Shown: in pieces, positions 1 to 5,113 of the stretch
Layout of the letters: each line of letters opens with the position of its first letter
Numbering within the stretch: the stretch's first letter is position 1
Assembly (NCBI GenBank): GCA_945861915.1
Contig: CAMAWK010000132.1
Location: 1-6,653, forward strand
DNA from: Flavobacterium psychrophilum
GTDB taxonomy: Bacteria; Bacteroidota; Bacteroidia; Flavobacteriales; Flavobacteriaceae
Direction of reading: 5' to 3'
Length of the DNA stretch: 6,653 bases
The notes under the pieces: model-generated
What the model saw: the letters and a program-made list of their open reading frames with translations, nothing else
Database searches by the model: none
What the model was told of the DNA's origin: nothing
Made by a program: the position numbers and the translations under genes

Positions 1-788
1 TCTTTAATTCCAGAAATCAAATAGCCCACATCGCCAGCCGAAATCACATTTTTTGGTACTTGATTTAATTTCAAAGTCCCAATTTCGTCAGCAAAATATT
101 CGTTGCCCGTTGCCATGAATTTAATCTTCTGTCCTTTTTTGATTTCACCATTCTTAACTCGAAAAATAACTTCAATCCCTCGAAACGGATTGTAATGAGA
201 ATCAAAAATCAAGGCTTGTAAAGGTTCGTCCACATTGCCTTTTGGAGGGGGAATTCTCTCGATAATGGCAGCCAAAATGTTTTCGACACCCAAACCCGTT
301 TTACCTGAAGCATGAATAATTTCATCTATTTTGCAACCCAATAAATCGACAATATCGTCACTTACTTCTTCTGGATTTGCAGAAGGTAAATCAACTTTAT
401 TTAAAACAGGAATAATCTCTAAGTCGTTTTCAAGAGCTAAATATAAATTCGAAATCGTTTGTGCTTGAATACTTTGAGCAGCATCAACAATTAAAAGGGC
501 ACCTTCGCAAGCGGCAATCGATCGCGAAACTTCATACGAAAAATCAACATGACCTGGAGTGTCAATCAAATTCAGGATATAATCCTCGCCTTTATATTTG
601 TATTCCATCTGAATGGCGTGGCTTTTTATGGTAATACCCCGTTCGCGTTCCAAGTCCATATTGTCCAGCAATTGGGCCTTTTCTTCACGTGCAGTAACGG
701 TTTGTGTTGCACCCAAAAGTCTGTCCGCCAAAGTACTTTTTCCGTGATCAATGTGTGCAATAATGCAAAAATTCCGTATATTTTTCAT
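1..788 (-). CDS. lepA: Translation factor LepA / elongation factor 4, N-terminal part (3' end outside window)
   Basis: Translational GTPase of the EF-4 family, which acts on the ribosome and is linked to back-translocation and 30S biogenesis. The reverse-strand ATG at 788 opens a frame of 262 complete codons that runs off the left edge; full-length LepA is about 600 residues, so under half is visible. All GTPase motifs are present: G1 AHIDHGKST at residues 11-19, the switch I region RERGITI at 48-54, G3 DTPGH at 76-80, G4 NKVD at 130-133 and a G5-like ASGK at 160-163. The segment after about residue 185 is the start of the beta-barrel domain II ([11 protein letters not shown] is the last part seen). 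[17 protein letters not shown] is the usual N-terminus of the family, which fixes the start. The gene is divergent from dusB and has its own promoter. No frameshift or missing key residue is seen. LepA is clearly preferred over EF-G, TypA or the tetracycline-resistance GTPases because of the [20 protein letters not shown] and [10 protein letters not shown] context. Confidence 0.97.
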   Translation of the reverse strand, partial: MKNIRNFCIIAHIDHGKSTLADRLLGATQTVTAREEKAQLLDNMDLERERGITIKSHAIQMEYKYKGEDYILNLIDTPGHVDFSYEVSRSIAACEGALLIVDAAQSIQAQTISNLYLALENDLEIIPVLNKVDLPSANPEEVSDDIVDLLGCKIDEIIHASGKTGLGVENILAAIIERIPPPKGNVDEPLQALIFDSHYNPFRGIEVIFRVKNGEIKKGQKIKFMATGNEYFADEIGTLKLNQVPKNVISAGDVGYLISGIK

Positions 789-811
789 TCGGTTTTCTAT
801 CTTTTTATTGA

Positions 812-827
812 AAATGCTTTCGCATTT
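812..827 (-). promoter_or_regulatory. Stem-loop at the predicted 5' end of the lepA mRNA
   Basis: On the minus strand AAATGC-GAAA-GCATTT forms a perfect 6-bp stem closed by a GAAA (GNRA-type) tetraloop. It begins within a few bases of the start site predicted from the lepA promoter and lies 23 bp upstream of the ATG. A hairpin at the extreme 5' end of an mRNA commonly protects it from 5'-dependent decay; that role here is inference. There is no T-run after it, so it is not a terminator. Confidence 0.5.
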
Positions 828-833
828 AGAACG

Positions 834-863
834 CAAATATAGTTTAAATTCAGCAGTATCAAA
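834..863 (-). promoter_or_regulatory. Bacteroidota-type promoter for lepA
   Basis: On the minus strand a -33 TTTG (863 to 860) is followed after 18 bp by TATATTTG (841 to 834), a perfect match to the -7 consensus TAnnTTTG used by the Bacteroidota primary sigma factor. Transcription should start near 827-830, giving a leader of about 40 nt before the lepA ATG. Confidence 0.75.
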
Positions 864-916
864 GAGCTGAAACTGGTCTTTATTCTTTTATCTTTTTTCT
901 ATTATCCCAAAAAATC

Positions 917-924
917 TATCTTTG
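917..924 (+). promoter_or_regulatory. -7 promoter element for dusB
   Basis: TATCTTTG matches TAnnTTTG exactly. No good -33 TTTG sits at the expected distance; only a T-rich stretch around 893-898 does. The predicted start site is about 928-931. The element covers the TTG at 922, so that TTG would not be in the transcript, which supports translation from the TTG at 940. Confidence 0.6.
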
Positions 925-939
925 CCAAAAAAATTCTCT

Positions 940-1932
940 TTGATAAAAATTGGCAACATAAAACTACCTGATTTTCCTTTGCTTTTGGCGCCTATGGAAG
1001 ACGTGAGTGATCCGCCTTTTCGTAGATTATGCAAAATGCATGGAGCCGATATTATGTATTCTGAATTTATTTCCTCAGAAGGGTTGATTCGCGATGCCAT
1101 TAAAAGTCGAATGAAATTGGATATTTTCGATTATGAAAGACCAGTTGGAATCCAAATTTTTGGAGGAGACGAAGAGGCAATGGCATTGTCATCGAAAATT
1201 GTCTCCACTGTAAATCCGGATTTAATTGACATCAATTTTGGTTGTCCTGTAAAAAAAGTAGTTTGCAAAGGCGCTGGTGCTGGTGTTCTGAAAGATGTCG
1301 ATTTAATGATTCGATTGACGCAAGCTGTTATTGATAGTACACATTTGCCTGTAACGGTAAAAACCCGATTGGGTTGGGATGATAATTCAATTAATATTGA
1401 TGAAGTTGCCGAAAGGTTACAGGATATTGGCGTTGCGGCTTTGACAATTCATGCCAGAACGCGTGCGCAAATGTATAAAGGTCAGGCTGATTGGACGCAC
1501 ATTGCCCGCGTAAAAAACAATCCTAGAATTACGATGCCGATTTTTGGGAATGGCGATGTTGATTCGCCCGAAAAAGCATTAGAATATAAAAATAAATATG
1601 GAATCGATGGTATTATGATAGGTCGAGCGGCCATTGGTTATCCTTGGATTTTTGATGAAATAAAACACTATTTCGAAACTGGAGAACATTTAGCAAAACC
1701 AACAGTTGCTGATAGGGTAGAAGCGGTTCGAAATCACCTAACTTGGGCAATGGATTGGAAAGGCGAACGACTCGGAATTGTAGAGACTCGACCCCATTAT
1801 ACTAATTATTTCAAAGGAATTCATTCATTTAAAACTTTCAAACAACAATTGGTAACCTTAGACCGTCCTGAAGAATTATTTGCCGTTTTAAATGAAATTG
1901 AAGATGCGTATTCAGGGTATGAAGTGGTGTAA
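940..1932 (+). CDS. dusB: tRNA-dihydrouridine synthase (DusB type)
   Basis: FMN-dependent enzyme that reduces specific uridines in the tRNA D-loop to dihydrouridine using NADPH. With the TTG at 940 as start the protein is 330 residues, normal for the family. Visible motifs in this numbering are the FMN-barrel opening APMEDVSDPPFRR from about residue 17, the catalytic-cysteine motif NFGCP (Cys102), VKTRLGWD at 140-147, IHARTRAQMYKG from about 171, GNGD at 203-206 and the phosphate-binding GRAAIGYPW from 228. The C-terminal helical part (RNHLTW, HYTNYFKGIHSFK) is the tRNA-binding domain. The frame stays open upstream to another TTG at 922, but that codon lies inside the -7 promoter element, and a start at 940 gives MIKIGNI, like homologues I recall. 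No ATG in frame precedes the conserved APMED. The gene is apparently monocistronic: 71 bp without a hairpin separate it from the next gene, so readthrough is possible. The DusB subclass is assigned by general resemblance. Confidence 0.95.
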   Translation: MIKIGNIKLPDFPLLLAPMEDVSDPPFRRLCKMHGADIMYSEFISSEGLIRDAIKSRMKLDIFDYERPVGIQIFGGDEEAMALSSKIVSTVNPDLIDINFGCPVKKVVCKGAGAGVLKDVDLMIRLTQAVIDSTHLPVTVKTRLGWDDNSINIDEVAERLQDIGVAALTIHARTRAQMYKGQADWTHIARVKNNPRITMPIFGNGDVDSPEKALEYKNKYGIDGIMIGRAAIGYPWIFDEIKHYFETGEHLAKPTVADRVEAVRNHLTWAMDWKGERLGIVETRPHYTNYFKGIHSFKTFKQQLVTLDRPEELFAVLNEIEDAYSGYEVV

Positions 1933-1981
1933 ATAATGATGTTTTACACAAATTTAATCTTCGACTCTTAACATAAAAAAC

Positions 1982-1989
1982 TACTTTCG
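1982..1989 (+). promoter_or_regulatory. Possible -7 element for the beta-barrel protein gene
   Basis: TACTTTCG differs from TAnnTTTG at one defined base. A weak -33-like TTCG lies at 1960-1963, 18 bp upstream. If used, transcription would start near 1993-1996 and the leader before the ATG at 2004 would be only about 10 nt. The call is tentative; readthrough from dusB is the alternative. Confidence 0.35.
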
Positions 1990-2003
1990 TATAAAATTGA
2001 AAA

Positions 2004-2582
2004 ATGAAAAAAACAGTTACAATAGGTTTAGTTTTAGTTAGCTTTTTTATAAAAGCGCAAGATGTTTCTGTAGAGAAGAAATTATTTGGAGTACAATTTG
2101 GTTTGCTCAGTTCAGGTTTTCAATATGAAACTAAATTGCAAAGAAAAATGACTCTAATGACCGAATTAGGTTTAACTCTTGTTATGTCGACAAAAGAATT
2201 TAACAATCCTAATATTAAAGACAAAACTACTACAATATTTGCTCCTTATTTAAGTCTAGAGCCAAGGTGGTATTATGGTTTGGATAGAAGAAATAAATTA
2301 GGTAGAAATATTAAGAATAACAGCTCGAATTTTATTTCTTTAAAAAGTTCATTTATTTCATCTAAAACACCAGTTATTAAAAACGGTAGTTTTGATATTA
2401 CTCCTGCAATTTTTCTAGCTCCTATGTATGGAATTCGAAGATCATTTGCAAAGAATTTCAATTATCAATTTTCTGGGGGTTATGGCTATCAATACAATTT
2501 CTTTAGTAAATCTGAAGGTTGCAATTGCAAACATTTTACAACCGATATTGACCTCCAAGCTAGTATTGGTTATAATTTTTAA
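2004..2582 (+). CDS. Secreted outer-membrane beta-barrel-like protein, function unknown
   Basis: A 192-residue protein. The ATG gives a classical Sec signal peptide: MKK, a hydrophobic stretch at about 5-16, then KAQ-D, with likely signal peptidase I cleavage after Gln19. The rest alternates polar and aromatic residues in short segments (VQFGLLSSGFQYE, TELGLTLVMST, PYLSLEPRWYY, FSGGYGYQYNFF) and ends in DLQASIGYNF. A terminal aromatic residue preceded by an amphipathic strand is typical of outer-membrane beta-barrels recognised by BamA. The segment EPRWYYGLDRR at 86-96, followed by a basic Asn-rich loop, resembles uncharacterised Bacteroidota barrel proteins I have seen, but I cannot name a family. 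Two close cysteines (Cys173 and Cys175, GCNC) lie in a probable loop. The gene lies between dusB and trxA with no evident functional link to either. It could be a small porin-like or structural barrel; no substrate can be proposed. Confidence 0.8.
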   Translation: MKKTVTIGLVLVSFFIKAQDVSVEKKLFGVQFGLLSSGFQYETKLQRKMTLMTELGLTLVMSTKEFNNPNIKDKTTTIFAPYLSLEPRWYYGLDRRNKLGRNIKNNSSNFISLKSSFISSKTPVIKNGSFDITPAIFLAPMYGIRRSFAKNFNYQFSGGYGYQYNFFSKSEGCNCKHFTTDIDLQASIGYNF

Positions 2583-2693
2583 TTCAACAATTTTTCATTC
2601 TTTCATAATTAATCATTTTTGATATCAAACTATAATTTAGTATTTGAATAAGTTCTGTCAATTTAAAAATAGTTAAATGCAATATAAATTTGA
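2583..2693 (+). other. AT-rich intergenic stretch without a recognisable gene
   Basis: No credible coding frame and no clear intrinsic terminator for the upstream gene. The only structure noted is the 10-bp palindrome TTGATATCAA at 2619-2628, too short and AT-rich to interpret. The trxA promoter begins at its right end. Confidence 0.6.
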
Positions 2694-2722
2694 TTTGATT
2701 GAACAACTATTTTTTACCTTTG
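2694..2722 (+). promoter_or_regulatory. Bacteroidota-type promoter for trxA
   Basis: TACCTTTG at 2715-2722 is a perfect TAnnTTTG. TTTG occurs at 2694-2697 (17-bp spacer) and also at 2689-2692 (22-bp spacer), either of which could be the -33 element. The predicted start is about 2726-2729, leaving a leader of about 50 nt before the trxA ATG. Confidence 0.7.
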
Positions 2723-2776
2723 TTTTCCAGTTTGATAGTACTTATTTTCAGACTTTAAACTTTAAAATTAAATAAT

Positions 2777-3094
2777 ATGGCATTAGCAATTACAGATGCT
2801 ACTTTTGAAGAAGTAGTATTAAAATCAGACAAACCGGTAATGGTGGATTTTTGGGCAGCATGGTGTGGACCTTGTAGAATGGTTGGACCAATCATTGACC
2901 AAATTAGCGAAGAATATGAAGGCAAAGTAGTCGTAGGTAAAGTAGACGTTGATGCTAACCAAGAGTTTGCCGCAAAATATGGCGTAAGAAATATTCCAAC
3001 GGTATTGGTTTTTCACAACGGAGAAGTGGTAGGTAAGCAAGTAGGAGTAGCTCCAAAACAAACCTATGCAGACAGTTTAGACGCTTTGTTGTAA
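2777..3094 (+). CDS. trxA: Thioredoxin
   Basis: Small cytoplasmic dithiol-disulfide oxidoreductase that reduces protein disulfides (for example in ribonucleotide reductase and peroxiredoxins) and is itself recharged by thioredoxin reductase. The 105-residue length is typical. The active site is WCGPC, with Cys30 and Cys33, inside VDFWAAWCGPCRM. The cis-proline loop NIPT (Pro74) and the buried Asp24 of MVDFW are both present, as is the C-terminal VGKQVG strand. There is no signal peptide or membrane segment, so this is the cytosolic form and not a TlpA/ResA-type secreted protein. The start ATG is the first in frame and gives the normal N-terminus MALAITDATFEEVV. A dedicated promoter lies upstream and an intrinsic terminator 26 bp downstream, so it is a single-gene unit. 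Sequence fits the trxA family; paralogues may exist elsewhere. Confidence 0.97.
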   Translation: MALAITDATFEEVVLKSDKPVMVDFWAAWCGPCRMVGPIIDQISEEYEGKVVVGKVDVDANQEFAAKYGVRNIPTVLVFHNGEVVGKQVGVAPKQTYADSLDALL

Positions 3095-3120
3095 AAAGTA
3101 GACACTCATTAAATTCAATT

Positions 3121-3149
3121 AAGGTTTGACGAAAGTCAAGCCTTTTTTT
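3121..3149 (+). terminator. Intrinsic terminator of trxA
   Basis: AAGGTTTGAC-GAAA-GTCAAGCCTT forms a 10-bp stem (one T-G wobble) capped by a GAAA tetraloop and runs into seven T's at 3143-3149. It starts 26 bp after the trxA stop codon. The reverse strand lacks a matching T-run and has an A-C mismatch, so it works for the plus strand only. Confidence 0.92.
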
Positions 3150-3195
3150 GTAGAAAGGTTCCCAAAATCCGATCGGTTTTAAGGAATCTTTTTAG

Positions 3196-3203
3196 TACTT
3201 TTG
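3196..3203 (+). promoter_or_regulatory. -7 promoter element for the DUF58 gene, almost touching its ATG
   Basis: TACTTTTG is a perfect TAnnTTTG, ending only 4 bp before the ATG at 3208. With the usual distance to the start site, transcription would begin at or within a couple of bases of the ATG, giving a leaderless or nearly leaderless mRNA. No clear -33 TTTG is seen at the expected spacing. Confidence 0.6.
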
Positions 3204-3207
3204 ATTT

Positions 3208-4146
3208 ATGAATATCGAATCGCAACAAGAAAAAATCGCCAGTTTTCAACACCTTGAATTGTTAGCCAATCAAGTGGTAGAAGGTTTTATTTCTGGCATG
3301 CACAAATCTCCATTTCATGGATTCTCAGCTGAGTTTGCCGAGCATAAAGTTTATAATATTGGCGAAAGCACCAAGCATATCGACTGGAAATTGTTTGCTA
3401 AAACCGATCGTTTGTACACCAAACGTTTCGAGGAAGAAACCAATATGCGATGCCATGTTATCATTGATAATTCCTCGTCGATGCATTACCCAAAACTGAA
3501 AGAAAATCAGCCTTTTTATGAAAGTAAAATAGGTTTTTCGGTGTTGGCTTCAGCGGTTTTGATGAATCTATTAAAAAAACAACGAGATGCAATCGGATTG
3601 AGTGTTTTCTCTGATTCGTACGAATATTATGCGCCCGAAAAAGGAAGTGATCGTCATCACAGAATGATTTTGAATGCACTTGAAAATCTTTTGGAAAAAC
3701 CCACCACTCAAAAACAAACGGAAACCATTACATTTTTGCATCAAATTGCAGAAAAAATGCATCGCCGTTCGATGATTATTCTTTTTACAGATATGTTTCA
3801 TCCCAATTCGGCAGAAGGGGATGAGGACGCGTTGTTTAATGCTTTGCAGCATTTAAAACACAATAAGCACAAAGTAATTTTGTTTCACGTAATTGACAAT
3901 AAAACCGAATTAAGTTTAAACTATGATTCGACCCCCAGAAAGTTCATTGACTTAGAAACAGGTGAAGAAGTCACTCTTTTTGCGGATAATGTGAAGCAAG
4001 AATATGAAAAAGGAGTAAATAATTACTTTAAAAAACTAGCCTTGACTTGTTCACAAAACAAAATAAAGTATATTCCTGTTAGTGTTTCTGATGGTTTTGA
4101 AAAGATTTTGACCGCCTATTTAGTTGAAAAACAAAAGTTTGGTTAG
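3208..4146 (+). CDS. DUF58 family protein with von Willebrand A-like metal site
   Basis: A 312-residue soluble protein of the DUF58 family, usually found next to MoxR-type AAA+ ATPases and sometimes in Bat (aerotolerance) operons; its biochemical role is not established. The N-terminal half has the family core HIDWKLFAKTDRLYTKRFEEE at about 58-78 (this motif includes Trp60 and the FEEE run). The vWA-like MIDAS motif is DNSSS at 87-91 (Asp87, Ser89, Ser91), with FTDMF at 193-197 giving a further candidate metal ligand (Asp195). There is no signal peptide or membrane helix. The start agrees with the conserved N-terminus I associate with flavobacterial members. Unlike the typical arrangement, no MoxR ATPase or batA-like gene is adjacent: trxA ends upstream behind a terminator and a tRNA gene follows, so the gene stands alone. 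Partner and function cannot be deduced from the window. The family call is firm; any aerotolerance role would be speculation. Confidence 0.88.
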   Translation: MNIESQQEKIASFQHLELLANQVVEGFISGMHKSPFHGFSAEFAEHKVYNIGESTKHIDWKLFAKTDRLYTKRFEEETNMRCHVIIDNSSSMHYPKLKENQPFYESKIGFSVLASAVLMNLLKKQRDAIGLSVFSDSYEYYAPEKGSDRHHRMILNALENLLEKPTTQKQTETITFLHQIAEKMHRRSMIILFTDMFHPNSAEGDEDALFNALQHLKHNKHKVILFHVIDNKTELSLNYDSTPRKFIDLETGEEVTLFADNVKQEYEKGVNNYFKKLALTCSQNKIKYIPVSVSDGFEKILTAYLVEKQKFG

Positions 4147-4185
4147 AATGTATAAAAATTAATTCACTATTTTTTTACTAAAGCA

Positions 4186-4215
4186 TTGCAACAACAAAAT
4201 TATATAGTATATTTG
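4186..4215 (+). promoter_or_regulatory. Bacteroidota-type promoter for tRNA-Asp
   Basis: A -33 TTG (4186-4188) and a perfect -7 TATATTTG (4208-4215) are separated by 19 bp, the best-formed promoter in the window. The start should be near 4219-4222, so the primary transcript has a 5' leader of about 11-14 nt before the mature tRNA. Confidence 0.82.
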
Positions 4216-4232
4216 CAACCGCATTTAGCGAA

Positions 4233-4306
4233 GGTTTGGTAGTTCAGTTGGTTAGAATACATGCCTGTCACGCATGGGGTCGCGGGTTCGAGTCCCGTCC
4301 AGACCG
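4233..4306 (+). tRNA. tRNA-Asp (anticodon GUC)
   Basis: A complete 74-nt cloverleaf. The acceptor stem GGTTTGG pairs with CCAGACC at 4299-4305 with one U4-G69 wobble, and the discriminator is G at 4306, as expected for aspartate. The anticodon stem CATGC/GCATG is perfect, with loop CTGTCAC and anticodon GTC at 4267-4269. The T arm has loop TTCGAGT (4287-4293). The CCA tail is not encoded (the genome reads CTA after the discriminator), so it must be added by tRNA nucleotidyltransferase. It decodes GAC and GAU. It is a single-gene unit with its own promoter and terminator. Confidence 0.97.
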
Positions 4307-4318
4307 CTAAAAGAATTT

Positions 4319-4348
4319 AAAGGTTTTCAGAAATGAAAGCCTTTTTTT
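4319..4348 (+). terminator. Intrinsic terminator of tRNA-Asp
   Basis: AAAGGTTTTC-AGAAAT-GAAAGCCTTT forms a 10-bp stem with one T-G wobble and a 6-nt loop. It continues into seven T's at 4342-4348 and lies 12 bp after the mature tRNA 3' end. Confidence 0.88.
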
Positions 4349-4380
4349 CTGAAAGAATCAAAGATTGTTGTGTTGTTTTC

Positions 4381-4426
4381 GTTACGAATTTGTAACTCGT
4401 AACAAGGTCTGTAGTTAGACCAATGG
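4381..4426 (+). other. Two short perfect inverted repeats between the tRNA and the lipoprotein gene
   Basis: GTTACGA (4381-4387) pairs with TCGTAAC (4397-4403) around a 9-nt loop, and GGTCT (4406-4410) pairs with AGACC (4417-4421) around a 6-nt loop. They sit immediately before a terminator-like hairpin. Together the three could be the body of a small RNA or a tail of the tRNA transcript. No TAnnTTTG promoter is seen between 4349 and 4381, so a separate small RNA is not supported well enough to call. The rest of 4349-4555 shows no gene. Confidence 0.4.
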
Positions 4427-4457
4427 AAAGCTTTTCGCCTCGGCGAATGGCTTTTTT
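4427..4457 (+). terminator. Second terminator-like hairpin downstream of the tRNA
   Basis: AAAGCTTTTCGC (4427-4438) pairs with GCGAATGGCTTT (4443-4454) around a CTCG loop, with one T-T mismatch and one T-G wobble. It ends in six T's at 4452-4457. It is either a backup for the tRNA terminator about 80 bp earlier or the end of an unrecognised short transcript. Confidence 0.7.
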
Positions 4458-4555
4458 GATTTTTGGTTGAGTTTAGTTTTTTAAAAATCACCAAAAATAA
4501 GTGTTTGTGATATCTGCTCTAATCGGCAATTATATTTTATCATCTATTTATTTTG

Positions 4556-4563
4556 TATTTTTG
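4556..4563 (+). promoter_or_regulatory. -7 promoter element for the lipoprotein gene
   Basis: TATTTTTG fits TAnnTTTG exactly, but the region is T-rich and no good -33 element is seen, so a chance match is possible. The predicted start is about 4567-4570, leaving roughly 30 nt before the ATG at 4598. A TTG at 4553 that opens the same frame lies upstream of this element and would not be transcribed. Confidence 0.5.
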
Positions 4564-4597
4564 GAATCTACATCGAATGTTTTGCTACGAAATTATT

Positions 4598-5080
4598 ATG
4601 AAAAAAATATTTTTTATACTCTTTTTAATTACACTCGTTTTTAGTTCGTGTCAATACTTTGAAAAGCAAATCCCTTCTGAACAAGAATTATTGCAAAAGG
4701 AACTAAAAACTATCAATTGGAAAGAAGTAGATGAATTTCCTTCGGTTGTCGATTGCGATTCTATAGAAGATAAAATTGCGAGACAGCAGTGCTTTTTTCA
4801 ATACATGACTCAACTCATTCAACATAAATTAAGTTTAGATACCTTGTCTGTTCTTTACCCTGAATTGGATACAATTGAAGTAAAAGTGACTGTTTTTCCT
4901 AATTCAAGAATTGTGTTTGAACCTCTTTTTCCGAAAGATTCGGTAGCCTATGATACCGTTAAAATTGATAGTATTTTGAAAGCGCGTTTGGTTGGTTTCC
5001 CTAAAATAAATCCCGCCATCAAAAGAGGAATTCCTATAAAAACTCAATTTATTCTTCCGGTTATTCTGAAAGTAGAGTAG
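4598..5080 (+). CDS. Small lipoprotein with TonB C-terminal-like sequence pattern
   Basis: A 160-residue protein. The ATG at 4598 gives MKK, a hydrophobic core at about 4-15 and FSSC with the acylated cysteine at 18, a type II signal peptide. The earlier ATG at 4577 and TTG at 4553 in the same frame would put extra polar residues before the signal and are disfavoured. The body has the layout I associate with the Bacteroidota TonB C-terminal family: a two-cysteine segment (Cys53 and Cys65, VVDCDS...QQCFF), then a TYP-like LYPELD at about 86-91, a beta pair VKVTVFPNSRIVF, and a tail FPKINPAIKRG at 134-144 followed by TQFILPVILKV. That last pattern (lP.. PA.krG..v.. .f.LPv) is the clearest resemblance. 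It lacks the N-terminal membrane helix and proline-rich spacer of a true TonB, being lipid-anchored instead. Function is unknown; it could bind a partner in the periplasm. It converges on the glycosyltransferase gene, 33 bp away, without an obvious terminator apart from a T-run at 5093-5100. Confidence 0.8.
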   Translation: MKKIFFILFLITLVFSSCQYFEKQIPSEQELLQKELKTINWKEVDEFPSVVDCDSIEDKIARQQCFFQYMTQLIQHKLSLDTLSVLYPELDTIEVKVTVFPNSRIVFEPLFPKDSVAYDTVKIDSILKARLVGFPKINPAIKRGIPIKTQFILPVILKVE

Positions 5081-5113
5081 CAGGTTTTGTTATTTTTTTT
5101 AACTGAAGTTATT

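Noticed and set aside
549..842. Open frame on the plus strand opposite lepA.
   Set aside because: It is antisense to the strongly conserved LepA GTPase domain and its leader, has no family resemblance and no plausible promoter; a shadow frame.
2619..2628. Palindrome TTGATATCAA as a possible operator.
   Set aside because: Ten bases of AT-rich palindrome are expected by chance in such DNA, and it lies about 90 bp upstream of the trxA -7 element without a second copy.
3461..3852. Two overlapping minus-strand frames inside the DUF58 gene.
   Set aside because: They are antisense to conserved DUF58 sequence, including the MIDAS region, and show low-complexity His/Phe/Asn-rich translations typical of shadow frames.
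4324..4355. TTTTCAG (4324-4330) could pair with CTGAAAG (4349-4355), excluding the tRNA terminator stem, like an antiterminator.
   Set aside because: The second half is transcribed only after the terminator and its T-run, so it would form too late, and no ligand or leader-peptide feature accompanies it.
4397..4408. TCGTAACAAGGT is identical to a conserved stretch near the 3' end of 16S rRNA.
   Set aside because: The match stops after 12 bases; the flanks (ACTCG before, CTGTAG after) do not continue as 16S, and no other rRNA sequence is present. Taken as chance, partly explained by the local inverted repeat.
4233..4457. tRNA locus as an integration (att) site of a genomic island.
   Set aside because: No integrase gene, and no direct repeat of the tRNA 3' end was found in the window; the only similarity is the short tRNA-like segment at 4404-4421.
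4553..4597. Longer lipoprotein frame from TTG at 4553 or ATG at 4577.
   Set aside because: The TTG lies upstream of the likely -7 element, and both starts would place polar residues before a textbook signal peptide that begins at the ATG at 4598.
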